A stretch of 64,000 bases of DNA from an uncultured Acetatifactor sp. (lineage in GTDB: Bacteria; Bacillota; Clostridia; Lachnospirales; Lachnospiraceae): positions 34,762 through 98,761 of the forward strand of contig CANPXL010000010.1 of NCBI GenBank assembly GCA_947586055.1, read 5' to 3'. This document shows positions 51,469 through 59,371 of the stretch, piece after piece. Both the position numbers and the translations under genes were made by a program. Under the pieces are notes generated by a model. It had not been told where the DNA came from. It worked only from the letters and a program-made list of their open reading frames with translations, and did not search any database. Position 1 is the stretch's first letter. The number at the start of each line of letters is the position of its first letter.

Positions 51469-53013
51469 ATGTCAAAAAGACCGGAATGGCTCGACAGCGC
51501 CGTTTTCTATGAAATCTATCCGCAATCCTTCAAGGATACCGACGGAGACGGTATCGGCAATATAAACGGCATAACCGAAAAATTGCCCTACATAAAGGAA
51601 CTGGGCTGTACTGCGATCTGGATAAATCCCTGTTTTGCATCACCCTTCGGTGATGCGGGCTATGACATATCCGATTACTGCAAGGTTGCGCCGCGTTACG
51701 GCACAAATGACGATCTGGTAAATCTGTTCCATGAGGCGCACCGGCTTGGTCTGCATGTCCTTCTCGATCTTGTTCCGGGACATACCTCATGGGAACACCC
51801 CTGGTTCAAAGAAAGCATGAAGGCAGAACGAAACGAATTTACCGACCGTTATATATGGACGGACAGCATCTGGGAAGAGCCCGCCGGTTACGGTTCTTTA
51901 AGGGGAATATCGGACCGCGACGGAAGCTGTGCGGTAAATTTCTTCACCCATCAGCCCGCGCTGAATTACGGCTTTTACAAGCCCGACCGTCCGTGGCAAC
52001 AGTCAATGGATTCGGCAGGCGCAATTGCCACAAGGGAAGCGCTCAAGGATATTATGCGTTTCTGGCTCTCCAGAGGCTGCGACGGTTTCCGCGTAGATAT
52101 GGCAGGTTCGCTCGTTAAAAACGATGAGGACGGCAGGGGAACCATTGCGCTCTGGCAGAATATCCGCGCCTTTCTTGAAGAAGAATTTCCTGAAGCGGCA
52201 ATGGTATCCGAATGGGGCGAACCCTATCAGAGCCTTGCCGGCGGATTTCACATGGATTTTCTGCTGCATTTCGGGACGTCGCATTACAACGACCTTTTCA
52301 GATGTGAGAAGCCGTTTTTTGAGGGAAACGGCGACGCGTCGGAATTTGTCGCAAAATACACAGACAGCTATGGACGTTCCAAAGGAAAAGGATTGATCTG
52401 TATTCCTTCGGGAAATCACGATATGGACAGACTGGCACGGCATATCCACGGAGACAATCAAAAGCTTGCCTTTGCCTTCCTGCTGTCAATGCCAGGGGCT
52501 CCGTATATCTATTACGGAGATGAAATAGGCATGAATTATGTGGAGGGGCTGACTTCCGTCGAGGGCGGCTACGGCAGAACCGGCTCGCGTTCGCCCATGC
52601 AGTGGGACAACGGCGTAAATGCAGGATTTTCAACCGCTCCGGCAGATCAATTATATATTCCCATCGACCCAGACCCGAATCGTCCAACGGTGCAGGCACA
52701 ACTCGGCGACGAGGCTTCTCTGCTGAATGAAATAAAGAAACTTATTTCGCTGAGACAGGCAAATAAGCCGCTGCAAAGTCTGGGAAAGATCGAATTTATC
52801 TGTAACGGCGCGGCGGGAAAACCTCTCGCGTATACCAGGAGCCTTAACGGCAAAGTGATTTTTGTCGCAATAAACCCAGGTGCCGCTTCGGCGGAAATTG
52901 CCGTAAACGGCAGTTTCAAAGAAGTGATCTATCGCTTTGGATCCGGCGCGGATCTTCATGAAAATAAATGTGTCATCCACGCCGGTTCGGCTGTGTTCGT
53001 AACATTGTCCTGA
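51469..53013 (+). CDS. GH13 alpha-amylase family glycosidase
   Basis: 514 residues, GGAGATGATACC before the ATG. The barrel has the GH13 regions: LLDLVPGHTS (region I; GH13 usually has D-x-x-x-NH, here the Asn is Gly), GFRVDMAG (nucleophile Asp near 209), VSEWGEP (acid/base Glu near 248) and SGNHDMDR (Asp near 318). No signal peptide, so it cuts imported alpha-glucosides or maltodextrins. The opening WLDSAVFYEIYPQSFKDTDGD resembles oligo-1,6-glucosidase/alpha-glucosidase types. Exact linkage unknown. Confidence 0.88.
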   Translation: MSKRPEWLDSAVFYEIYPQSFKDTDGDGIGNINGITEKLPYIKELGCTAIWINPCFASPFGDAGYDISDYCKVAPRYGTNDDLVNLFHEAHRLGLHVLLDLVPGHTSWEHPWFKESMKAERNEFTDRYIWTDSIWEEPAGYGSLRGISDRDGSCAVNFFTHQPALNYGFYKPDRPWQQSMDSAGAIATREALKDIMRFWLSRGCDGFRVDMAGSLVKNDEDGRGTIALWQNIRAFLEEEFPEAAMVSEWGEPYQSLAGGFHMDFLLHFGTSHYNDLFRCEKPFFEGNGDASEFVAKYTDSYGRSKGKGLICIPSGNHDMDRLARHIHGDNQKLAFAFLLSMPGAPYIYYGDEIGMNYVEGLTSVEGGYGRTGSRSPMQWDNGVNAGFSTAPADQLYIPIDPDPNRPTVQAQLGDEASLLNEIKKLISLRQANKPLQSLGKIEFICNGAAGKPLAYTRSLNGKVIFVAINPGAASAEIAVNGSFKEVIYRFGSGADLHENKCVIHAGSAVFVTLS

Positions 53014-53052
53014 ATCATTTTACAGGATCCGCAAGAACAAAAACAGCGTTCG

Positions 53053-53436
53053 TCACTTCATCAGTTCGTCCGACAGCCGCATGATTTCCGGCGCGAGTTT
53101 TTCTCTCTTGCGCTTTACCATGTAGTTGTAAATCGGATACGCCGCAATTATGCCGCCGATGCCTGTCACGCCGATCACAATGCCCGGGATGAAATATTTC
53201 TCCCAGCCAGGAAGCATCGTGCAGCACATTCCCACGCCGAGCAGCAGGGAGCTGACGATCCCGACGATCAGTGAGACGACGGCCGCTCCCCTTGTGGCGC
53301 TTGCGTCCAGACGGCGGAGCTGCTCCATCGAGGTTTCCTCTTTTGTCGGGGGCGCGTACTTGTCCCGGATTTTTTTGATCTCTTCCTGCTCTTTTGCGGA
53401 ATAGGTATAGGTAAAGATTTCTTTCCTGTCTTCCAT
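53053..53436 (-). CDS. Two-helix membrane protein under OmpR-type control (127 aa)
   Basis: ATG 53436 with AAAAGGAGAAAAG upstream. A charged 50-residue cytosolic part (EQEEIKKIRDKYAPPTKEE) precedes two Gly-rich helices; LLLGVGMCCTML and PGIVIGVTGIGGII resemble the 122-aa protein at 56825-57193 (LVLGVGMCMVMV, WGIVVGIVGIVLLL), so the two are paralogues. Its promoter has a GCAAAC box at the same place as those of the paralogue and the regulator gene. Role unknown. Confidence 0.7.
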   Translation of the reverse strand: MEDRKEIFTYTYSAKEQEEIKKIRDKYAPPTKEETSMEQLRRLDASATRGAAVVSLIVGIVSSLLLGVGMCCTMLPGWEKYFIPGIVIGVTGIGGIIAAYPIYNYMVKRKREKLAPEIMRLSDELMK

Positions 53437-53466
53437 GATCTTTTCTCCTTTTCGGATTCTACGGAT

Positions 53467-53488
53467 ATTGTAACCGGCGGCTGTTTGC
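53467..53488 (-). promoter_or_regulatory. Promoter with GCAAAC box (53436 gene)
   Basis: TACAAT (53467-53472) with GCAAAC at 53483-53488, start-to-end distance 11, exactly as at the promoters at 56195 and 57239. Confidence 0.55.
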
Positions 53489-53501
53489 GAAACATCCAAA
53501 A

Positions 53502-54416
53502 TTATGTTTTTAAATCCTTCATCTGCAGCTTTCTCAGATTCATATTTACCCGCCGGATCATATAGATCGCCATGCCGATCACAATGGTACAGACTGCTCC
53601 TCCCGTGGCGCCGGTCATGACCTGTCGGAACATCGGGTCGTCATCTCCGCCAAACTGCGCCAGCATTGCGGTTTCCAGCGAGAGGATGGAAACAAGCGCC
53701 GCCACAAGATTGATGGCCTTGGCCGCTGAGAGGATGGGGCTTTGATGACGTCTGGTTTTCACGATATTGACAATGGCAATCGTGACGGCGTAAAAGGAAT
53801 AAGCGGCCATGGCGTAGATCAAAAAGCCCGGATAGGCGAAGCCCCGGTTTTGCTGCACTATAAAAACAACGATGCCGGTAAGCGCCTGATTCATGAACAG
53901 GAGCATGATACCGCACAGCCGGTAACAGCGCAGCTCCGACGCCTCGTCCTGCGCGTTCAGCCTTCGTACCAGCAGAAAACGCATCACGGCCAGCAGGATG
54001 TAATAGACCGCCAGCGCGATAAACCATGCGGAGCGGTACACGATGCCCGATGCCAGCTTCATGACGATATACAAAAGATTTACGAAAAATCCCTGATACA
54101 GCGAGACTCCCGCGCGGAAGCGCACATCGGTCATATATTTTTCGCCGACCGCGGTGGAGCGGAACCTTTTCATCAGCGGGTGATGGTCGACGAACTTTCT
54201 GACGCCGCCGATTGCTTTATTTATATATACAAATCTCGTAATCGTGACGGTCAGCGCATAGGCTGAGGCCAGGTAGGAGGCGTACTGCAGGATTGGATTC
54301 TGAATATGAAATACCGCCACCGCAATCACGGAGCCGTAGCCGAAAAGCGCTGCCACAACCGTGGCAAGCGGGGGCAGGCAGAATATTTTTTTAAGGATTT
54401 TTCTGAACGTCTCCAT
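53502..54416 (-). CDS. Polytopic membrane protein of the two-component operon
   Basis: 304 residues with seven or eight membrane helices (for example VVAALFGYGSVIAVAVF, LVAALVSILSLETAMLAQF). Basic loops (NKAIGGVRKFVDHHPLMKRF) lie between. No transporter or enzyme motif recognised. Its start overlaps the kinase gene by 26 bp, so it is probably a functional partner, such as an accessory sensor or the system's target. Many Lachnospiraceae kinases have such a neighbour, but the role is unknown. Confidence 0.75.
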   Translation of the reverse strand: METFRKILKKIFCLPPLATVVAALFGYGSVIAVAVFHIQNPILQYASYLASAYALTVTITRFVYINKAIGGVRKFVDHHPLMKRFRSTAVGEKYMTDVRFRAGVSLYQGFFVNLLYIVMKLASGIVYRSAWFIALAVYYILLAVMRFLLVRRLNAQDEASELRCYRLCGIMLLFMNQALTGIVVFIVQQNRGFAYPGFLIYAMAAYSFYAVTIAIVNIVKTRRHQSPILSAAKAINLVAALVSILSLETAMLAQFGGDDDPMFRQVMTGATGGAVCTIVIGMAIYMIRRVNMNLRKLQMKDLKT

Positions 54417-55500
54417 CCGCCACCCTCCTGATCTTTACGGTAAAGGTACTTCCTTTTCCCACCTCGCTCTCCACGGAAATGTCACCGCCTACGATGTCCA
54501 CCACCCGTTTCACCAGCGCCAGCCCCAGCCCGTTGCCTTGCGTGGCGTGAGAAGTGTCGCCCTGATAAAATTTCTCAAAGATGTGTTTGCCGGTCTCCGG
54601 CGAGATGCCGCAGCCGGTGTCTGACACCCGGACGGCGGCGTAATCCCCGTCGGTTTTCAGCGTCACGGACACCGTGCCGCCGCTCTCCGTAAATTTCAGG
54701 GCGTTGGAGAACAGATTGTTCCAGACGAGAGACAAAAGCTCGTCGTCCGATTCCACGAACACTTCTTCCTCAAGGTCCGTCTCAATGTCGATCTCCCTCT
54801 TCTCCCAGGTGTTTTCAAAATGCAGCAGACACGCGGCAAGCTGTTCGCCGAGATTGTACCGTTTCGCCGCCGGATAAATCTGCTGGTTCTCCAGCCGGTT
54901 CAGCTTCAGAATGTTCGTAATTAAGTCTGCAAGGCGGCGGGACTGCTCGGTGATCGCCTTTGCGTACTCCATCCGCTGCGCTTCCGTCAGGCCGGGACTT
55001 TGGAGCATTGTCCCGTAATTGCGCATGACGGCCAGCGGCGTTTTCAGTTCATGGGACACATTGGCGATGAAATCCGTCCGCAGGGTCTCCACTCCGGAAA
55101 GCTCCGCCGCCATACGGTTGAAACAGTCGATGATGATGTCAAAGCCATCCTCGCCTGCAAAACCGCGAAGCGGTTCAATGCGGGCGGAAAAGTCGCCGCG
55201 CATAAGCTTTTCGGCTCCCTTTATGATCTGACGCACAGGACGCTCTACCATAAACCGACGGCGCACAACGTCTATGACGGTACAGAGCAGGCTGAGAAAA
55301 AGTACGTTTCCCATCGTCAGAGCCGCCGCGGTCCGGATGCCCTCTTTTGTAAAAGAGATCTCCGCAGAAATCTGCATGTTATGAAGAAAAAGCAGCATAC
55401 AACAGGTGATGACAAATGCGATCAGAAAAAAGAATACGACATAACGGCGTATGGCGGCAGGCAGCCCTTTCCGTCGCCGCACAGCATTCTCCCCGCTCAT
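54391..55500 (-). CDS. Sensor histidine kinase (HisKA type)
   Basis: 369 residues. Two membrane helices (about 20-40 and 58-78) with only a short outside loop, HAMP, HisKA (SHELKTPLAVMRNYG, His150) and HATPase (NLFSNALKF, TGCGISPE, GNGLGLALV). With so little outside sequence it probably senses membrane state or a partner protein. It overlaps the regulator gene by 4 bp (ATGA) and the downstream membrane protein gene by 26 bp. Confidence 0.93.
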   Translation of the reverse strand: MSGENAVRRRKGLPAAIRRYVVFFFLIAFVITCCMLLFLHNMQISAEISFTKEGIRTAAALTMGNVLFLSLLCTVIDVVRRRFMVERPVRQIIKGAEKLMRGDFSARIEPLRGFAGEDGFDIIIDCFNRMAAELSGVETLRTDFIANVSHELKTPLAVMRNYGTMLQSPGLTEAQRMEYAKAITEQSRRLADLITNILKLNRLENQQIYPAAKRYNLGEQLAACLLHFENTWEKREIDIETDLEEEVFVESDDELLSLVWNNLFSNALKFTESGGTVSVTLKTDGDYAAVRVSDTGCGISPETGKHIFEKFYQGDTSHATQGNGLGLALVKRVVDIVGGDISVESEVGKGSTFTVKIRRVADGDVQKNP

Positions 55501-56168
55501 TTCATCACCGCCTTATATCCGAGACCATGGACGGTCTTCAGTTCAAACTCGCCGCAGGATTCAAACTTTCCGCGCAGCTTCGTCATGTATACGTCAACCG
55601 CTCTCGGCGCAGTATTCGTTTCCGCATCCCAAAACTCGTCCATGAGCTGGGTGCGGGTGAAGGTCTTGCCGGGATAGGACAGCAGCTTATAAATGATATT
55701 GAACTCCCGCGTGGTCAGGGGAATTTCCTCTCCGTCATAGACCGCCGTGCGCTCGTCCATGTCGAGCCGCAGCGCGCCGATCTCCAGCTTGTGGGAGGCA
55801 GCGATCTTCGCCCGCCGCAGCAGCGCCCCGATCCGCAGTAAAAGTTCATCCAGGTCGATGGGTTTGACCATGTAATCGTCGATCCCGATTCGGTAACCCT
55901 TCTGCTTGGATGCGAAATCGTCCCGTGCCGTCATAAAGAGGATGGGGATGTCCTCGTTGAGCGAGCGCACCGTTTTTGCAAATTCATAACCGTCAATATC
56001 AGGCATCATAATATCGGAGACAATCAGGTCGAAGGTGTTCCCGTACATGGCGTCATAGGCTTCCTTTGCAGAAAGACAACCCACGGTCTTATAACCGCTG
56101 CCATTCAGGAAAGAACAGACCGTTCGGTTCAGGTCTTTGTCGTCCTCCACAACCAAAATCTGAAACAT
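55497..56168 (-). CDS. OmpR/PhoB-family response regulator
   Basis: 223 residues. Receiver with phospho-Asp52 (LIVSDIMMPDIDG) and Lys in YMVKPID; winged helix with LTTREFNIIYKLLSYPGK and RAVDVYMTKLRGKF. OmpR-type proteins bind direct repeats about one turn apart; GCAAAC/TTTAAC boxes 11 bp apart lie before this gene and similar ones before two neighbouring genes, so it probably controls itself and them. GGAGG lies nine nt before the ATG. Confidence 0.93.
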   Translation of the reverse strand: MFQILVVEDDKDLNRTVCSFLNGSGYKTVGCLSAKEAYDAMYGNTFDLIVSDIMMPDIDGYEFAKTVRSLNEDIPILFMTARDDFASKQKGYRIGIDDYMVKPIDLDELLLRIGALLRRAKIAASHKLEIGALRLDMDERTAVYDGEEIPLTTREFNIIYKLLSYPGKTFTRTQLMDEFWDAETNTAPRAVDVYMTKLRGKFESCGEFELKTVHGLGYKAVMK

Positions 56169-56194
56169 AATATGTACCTCCGTCTGTTTTACTT

Positions 56195-56227
56195 ATTATA
56201 ACACCCAAATGTTAAAGTTTTGTTTGC
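56195..56227 (-). promoter_or_regulatory. Autoregulated promoter of the OmpR-type operon
   Basis: TATAAT (56195-56200) with TGT before it, no -35 box; instead boxes TTTAAC (56211-56216) and GCAAAC (56222-56227), 11 bp apart, the first 11 bp from the -10. Confidence 0.6.
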
Positions 56228-56260
56228 ATTTTGGCTTTTTCAAAAAAATTCAAAAAAATA

Positions 56261-56293
56261 TGCGCCGCACAGATGAAATATGTGTGCGGCGCA
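56261..56293 (-). terminator. Terminator of the small-membrane-protein operon
   Basis: Arms TGCGCCGCACA (56261-56271) and TGTGCGGCGCA (56283-56293), minus strand tail TATTTTTTTG. It lies 11 bp after the 126-aa gene. Confidence 0.85.
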
Positions 56294-56303
56294 AAATCGG
56301 CAT

Positions 56304-56684
56304 TTAATGTTTTCCGGCGTTCTTGCTGGCCTCTACACTGGCTCTGGCGATTTCAAGGCTTCTCTCCAAACTGGCCTTCCCCACATCCGAGCCGGGATGG
56401 ACTTCGGCCGGCGTTTCGGCAGCCCGCTTTTCCGCCGTCTCTTTTGATTCTGCTTCGCGTTTGGCCTGTTCCTCCGCGAGACGCTTTTCCGCGCCCTCCA
56501 CAGTCTCACCCTCGTGGGTCAGAAATTTATCCACGAATCCGTCCTCGGCCTTTTTGAACGCGCCAGTCACACCATCCTCAATTTTTTGGTAGCCGCCGAC
56601 AACACCTTCTTCGATCTTCTTGTACCCGCCGATAACCGCGTCGGCGACTTTTTCGGTTGCATTTACGAGCTTTGACTTTGCCAT
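56304..56684 (-). CDS. Amphipathic 11-residue-repeat protein (126 aa)
   Basis: ATG 56684 with AGGAGAATTTTATC upstream. Residues 17-60 are four 11-residue units: VIGGYKKIEEG, VVGGYQKIEDG, VTGAFKKAEDG, FVDKFLTHEGE. Eleven-residue periodicity gives an amphipathic 11/3 helix able to lie on membranes, as in synucleins and some LEA proteins. The rest is a charged helix (AEKRLAEEQAKREAESKETA). No signal peptide. Third gene after two small membrane proteins controlled by the GCAAAC promoter, so a membrane-stress role is plausible but unproven. Confidence 0.75.
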   Translation of the reverse strand: MAKSKLVNATEKVADAVIGGYKKIEEGVVGGYQKIEDGVTGAFKKAEDGFVDKFLTHEGETVEGAEKRLAEEQAKREAESKETAEKRAAETPAEVHPGSDVGKASLERSLEIARASVEASKNAGKH

Positions 56685-56704
56685 GATAAAATTCTCCTGT
56701 ATGT

Positions 56705-56803
56705 TTAATATTGATTTGCCGTTTTACGGCGAATAACTGTGATGACTGCCGCCACAGCACTGGCCAAAGCTGTTACGACGGCGGGAATGATGAGCTTCTT
56801 CAT
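56705..56803 (-). CDS. 32-aa small membrane protein
   Basis: MKKLIIPAVVTALASAVAAV plus ITVIRRKTANQY: one short helix and a basic end. GGAGGTACATATC just before ATG 56803 is a strong ribosome binding site. It sits 21 bp after the 122-aa gene and 20 bp before the 126-aa gene, so the three form one transcript. Function unknown. Confidence 0.65.
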   Translation of the reverse strand: MKKLIIPAVVTALASAVAAVITVIRRKTANQY

Positions 56804-56824
56804 GATATGTACCTCCTACTCTTT

Positions 56825-57193
56825 TTATTTAAGCCCTTTAATCACTGGGATCAGGCAGAGCAGCAGGACGATGCCCACGATGCCAACGACAATGCCCCAG
56901 ACCAGCATATCCCACACCATGACCATGCACATTCCCACACCGAGGACAAGCGCGCCGAGAATGCCCAGAAGCGTTGTGCCGATAGCCTTACCGTTAAAAA
57001 CGACAGCAGGTTTTCCGTCCATTTTCCGGCGGACAGGCACCATCAGAAGAAGGATCGCCGCGCCGATCGCGCCGATCACGACGCCCCATTTCAGCGCGCC
57101 CCACTCCTGGATGAGACCCATGCACATACCGAGAGCAAAGAGAATACCGCCGACAGCGCTCATGACAAGGGTTACAAAGTTTTTCTTTTTCAT
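56825..57193 (-). CDS. Four-helix membrane protein with internal duplication (122 aa)
   Basis: ATG 57193 follows AACGGAGGTGCG. Two similar halves, each a pair of helices: GGILFALGMCMGLI...WGVVIGAIGAAILL and GALVLGVGMCMVMV...WGIVVGIVGIVLLL, joined by a short basic segment (VRRKMDGKPAVVFNGK). The same LGVGMC hairpin occurs once in the 127-aa protein at 53053-53436. Controlled by a promoter with three GCAAAC-like boxes. Function unknown; envelope stress is a guess from context. Confidence 0.75.
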   Translation of the reverse strand: MKKKNFVTLVMSAVGGILFALGMCMGLIQEWGALKWGVVIGAIGAAILLLMVPVRRKMDGKPAVVFNGKAIGTTLLGILGALVLGVGMCMVMVWDMLVWGIVVGIVGIVLLLCLIPVIKGLK

Positions 57194-57238
57194 TAAAACG
57201 CACCTCCGTTTTTCCGTGATCTCTCACTTGATGGCAGT

Positions 57239-57282
57239 ATTGTACCGCCGGAATGTTTGCGGAAGGTTTGCGTTTTGTTTGA
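57239..57282 (-). promoter_or_regulatory. Promoter with three 11-bp-spaced GCAAAC boxes
   Basis: TACAAT (57239-57244); boxes GCAAAC (57255-57260), GCAAAC (57266-57271) and TCAAAC (57277-57282), exactly 11 bp apart, the nearest at the same distance from the -10 as in the regulator's own promoter. Confidence 0.65.
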
Positions 57283-57346
57283 ATTTTATTAAATCTCTAC
57301 GGATTTTTACGGATGGATCATTTCCGGAAAAAGAGAAAAAGGGACC

Positions 57347-58204
57347 TCAGAGCAGAGAATCTGCCCGATTCCGAACAGTCTCGCATGAAAAAAGCATTTT
57401 CAGGCCTTTCAGGCTTTCATTCAGTTTTTCCAGGTCAACCCTTCCATCCGACAGTACCGACGTGGATTCCAGGGTGATCGTATTGTCATAGCCCACACGT
57501 TTTAAATCTGCTCCCAGCTTTTCAAAATCTATCTTTCCCTCGCCGGGATGCAGAGCGGCGTTTAATTTTTCCCACTCCATAAAGCCGCCGCAATAATCGC
57601 TGATATGAATATGCTGCACGGCCCCTTTCCACAGCCACCCATATTCGCCGGAAAACACGGAATCAAGCTGGTCGTGGAACTTGGCGAATCTCACGTCCAG
57701 CGTAAAGGCTGCGCCGGGATCCACATCCGCAAGACTTCTCAGATGGGTCAGGGGATCCTCCCGATTGCACACGACATTTTCCACTGTCAGAAGCAGTCCG
57801 TACCGCACCGCTATTTCCTTTAACAGCACATACTGCCGTATATTATCCTCTATATGGCTATCCGACGGCAAGCCGCCCCACAGATGCAGGACCAGCTTTT
57901 CCGCTCCCAGACGCTGCGCCAGCCTGCAGTTGATCTCAAACAGTTCCAGCGCCCGCTCATTGTCGCCTTCCTCGCCGCGGCTGATCGCTTCACCAATCCC
58001 TTTATCCGCGTGGAGCACCGGAATCTGCAGATTCATTCCGGCAACCTCCCGGGTCACTTTTTCCCATTCAGGATACCAGGAATCATACATTAGGAACTCA
58101 TACCCGTCGCACTTTATTTTTGGTGTCATTTCACGCAGCAGACGGTAATCTCTGTTGTTTTTCGCCGTGATCAACGCTCCGGTGGAGCACAATATCCTTC
58201 TCAT
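57347..58204 (-). CDS. Sugar phosphate isomerase/epimerase-like TIM barrel
   Basis: 285 residues from ATG 58204 (AAAAGGAG ten nt upstream; the longer frame has no site). AP-endonuclease-2 type barrel with metal ligands suggested by LVLHLWGG (His), LLTVENVV (Glu), FTLDVRFAKFH (Asp, His), HIHISDY (His, Asp) and TITLEST (Glu). Members isomerise or epimerise sugars, inositols and keto acids. No pathway neighbours, so the substrate is unknown. Confidence 0.85.
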   Translation of the reverse strand: MRRILCSTGALITAKNNRDYRLLREMTPKIKCDGYEFLMYDSWYPEWEKVTREVAGMNLQIPVLHADKGIGEAISRGEEGDNERALELFEINCRLAQRLGAEKLVLHLWGGLPSDSHIEDNIRQYVLLKEIAVRYGLLLTVENVVCNREDPLTHLRSLADVDPGAAFTLDVRFAKFHDQLDSVFSGEYGWLWKGAVQHIHISDYCGGFMEWEKLNAALHPGEGKIDFEKLGADLKRVGYDNTITLESTSVLSDGRVDLEKLNESLKGLKMLFSCETVRNRADSLL

Positions 58205-58330
58205 AGTCCATACTCCTTTTCTGGCATAAGGGTTTCCTATAAAACGATTATAACAGACTTCCGGGCAGTTGCAATTGTATTTGGCCATTTCATGAGTAAA
58301 AGAAGGCGCATGGCCGCCGTCAATGCAAAA

Positions 58331-58363
58331 AACAAGAGGCTGTCGCGCCGACAGCCCCTTGTT
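58331..58363 (-). terminator. Terminator of the AraC-GGDEF gene
   Basis: Arms AACAAGAGGCTGTC and GACAGCCCCTTGTT around CGCGC-type loop; minus-strand T-run at 58327-58332. It lies 8 bp after the gene. Confidence 0.85.
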
Positions 58364-58370
58364 TTCTCTT

Positions 58371-59174
58371 TTACTCTTTCGCCTCCTGCAGCGCGGTCCG
58401 AAGACTGGTAAACAACTCACTGTAGCATATCGTCCCTTCCCCCAGTCTCACCACCGTACAATAGAGATCCAACGGGATCTTCTGCCCCTCATAGTCTACA
58501 CATTCGCCGTTGTGAAAAAGAATGTTTCGGGCGATTTCCTTTGCGTATTCCTCATCCTCACTTGCGGTGAGAAGCGCGAACTCATCGCCGCCGATCCGAA
58601 ACACAATATCATCCTCTCCCGCCGCGTTACTCATTCGCTGCAGGGTTTCCAGAATTGCCAGATCCCCTGCCTTATAGGCGATATCGTTGACGCGGATCAT
58701 ATATTTAATATCGCAGCATACAAAATAGCAGTTCTTTCTGCTCTTGAAAAAATCGTACAATTCACTGATATCAAACTTCATACCACTTCTCATATACACA
58801 TCTCCTGACTCCAAAGGCGTATTCAGCCTTGGGAAAAGTTCCAAAGTCCGGTTTTGCACCCGAAATTTGGAGGGTGAACAGTTCCAGATCTGGCGGAACG
58901 CCCGGGTAAAAGCCTCATGACTGGAATAGCCAAACTTCAGCGCCACCTCCAGAATGCTGATTTCAGGACATTCCACCAGGAGCCTTGCCGCTTTCGTCAT
59001 TCTTCTGCGGATCAGATAGTCCCGCACGGAAATATGATTGACAAAACGGAAAAGCTTTTCAAGAGTAGATTTTGAACAATAGCAGATTCCGGCAATATCT
59101 TCCGCGCGGATATCTTCCTCCAGGTGTTGTTCCATATATTCCAGCGCTTTGGCTAAAATCTCCAGCTTGTCCAT
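58371..59174 (-). CDS. AraC-type DNA-binding domain fused to GGDEF domain
   Basis: 267 residues. Residues 18-105 are an AraC double helix-turn-helix (DIRAEDIAGICYCSKSTLEKL; ISILEVALKFGYSSHEAFTRAF, PSKFR). Residues about 145-262 are a GGDEF domain with intact RIGGDEFAL, a GD in KAGDLAILETL, and the AD-like end truncated to LRTALQEAKE. It lacks the usual receiver or sensor input. It could make or bind cyclic di-GMP/GTP and act directly at promoters. A weak ribosome binding site (AGGA) lies upstream of ATG 59174. Confidence 0.82.
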   Translation of the reverse strand: MDKLEILAKALEYMEQHLEEDIRAEDIAGICYCSKSTLEKLFRFVNHISVRDYLIRRRMTKAARLLVECPEISILEVALKFGYSSHEAFTRAFRQIWNCSPSKFRVQNRTLELFPRLNTPLESGDVYMRSGMKFDISELYDFFKSRKNCYFVCCDIKYMIRVNDIAYKAGDLAILETLQRMSNAAGEDDIVFRIGGDEFALLTASEDEEYAKEIARNILFHNGECVDYEGQKIPLDLYCTVVRLGEGTICYSELFTSLRTALQEAKE

Positions 59175-59371
59175 CCTGTCTACTCCTTATCATCCAAAAA
59201 CCGATCGATCGTATTTTCAGTATATCAGAATGCATTTTGGATGTCTTGATATTTTGGGTAGAAGTTTATGGCGGACATTCGCCGGCGTTTTTCCCGCAAG
59301 GCCGAAGCCTACAGCGACCCTTTTCCCTTCAGGCATGCATCTTCGCAAACGGTTTTCCGCGCGAAAAAAGA

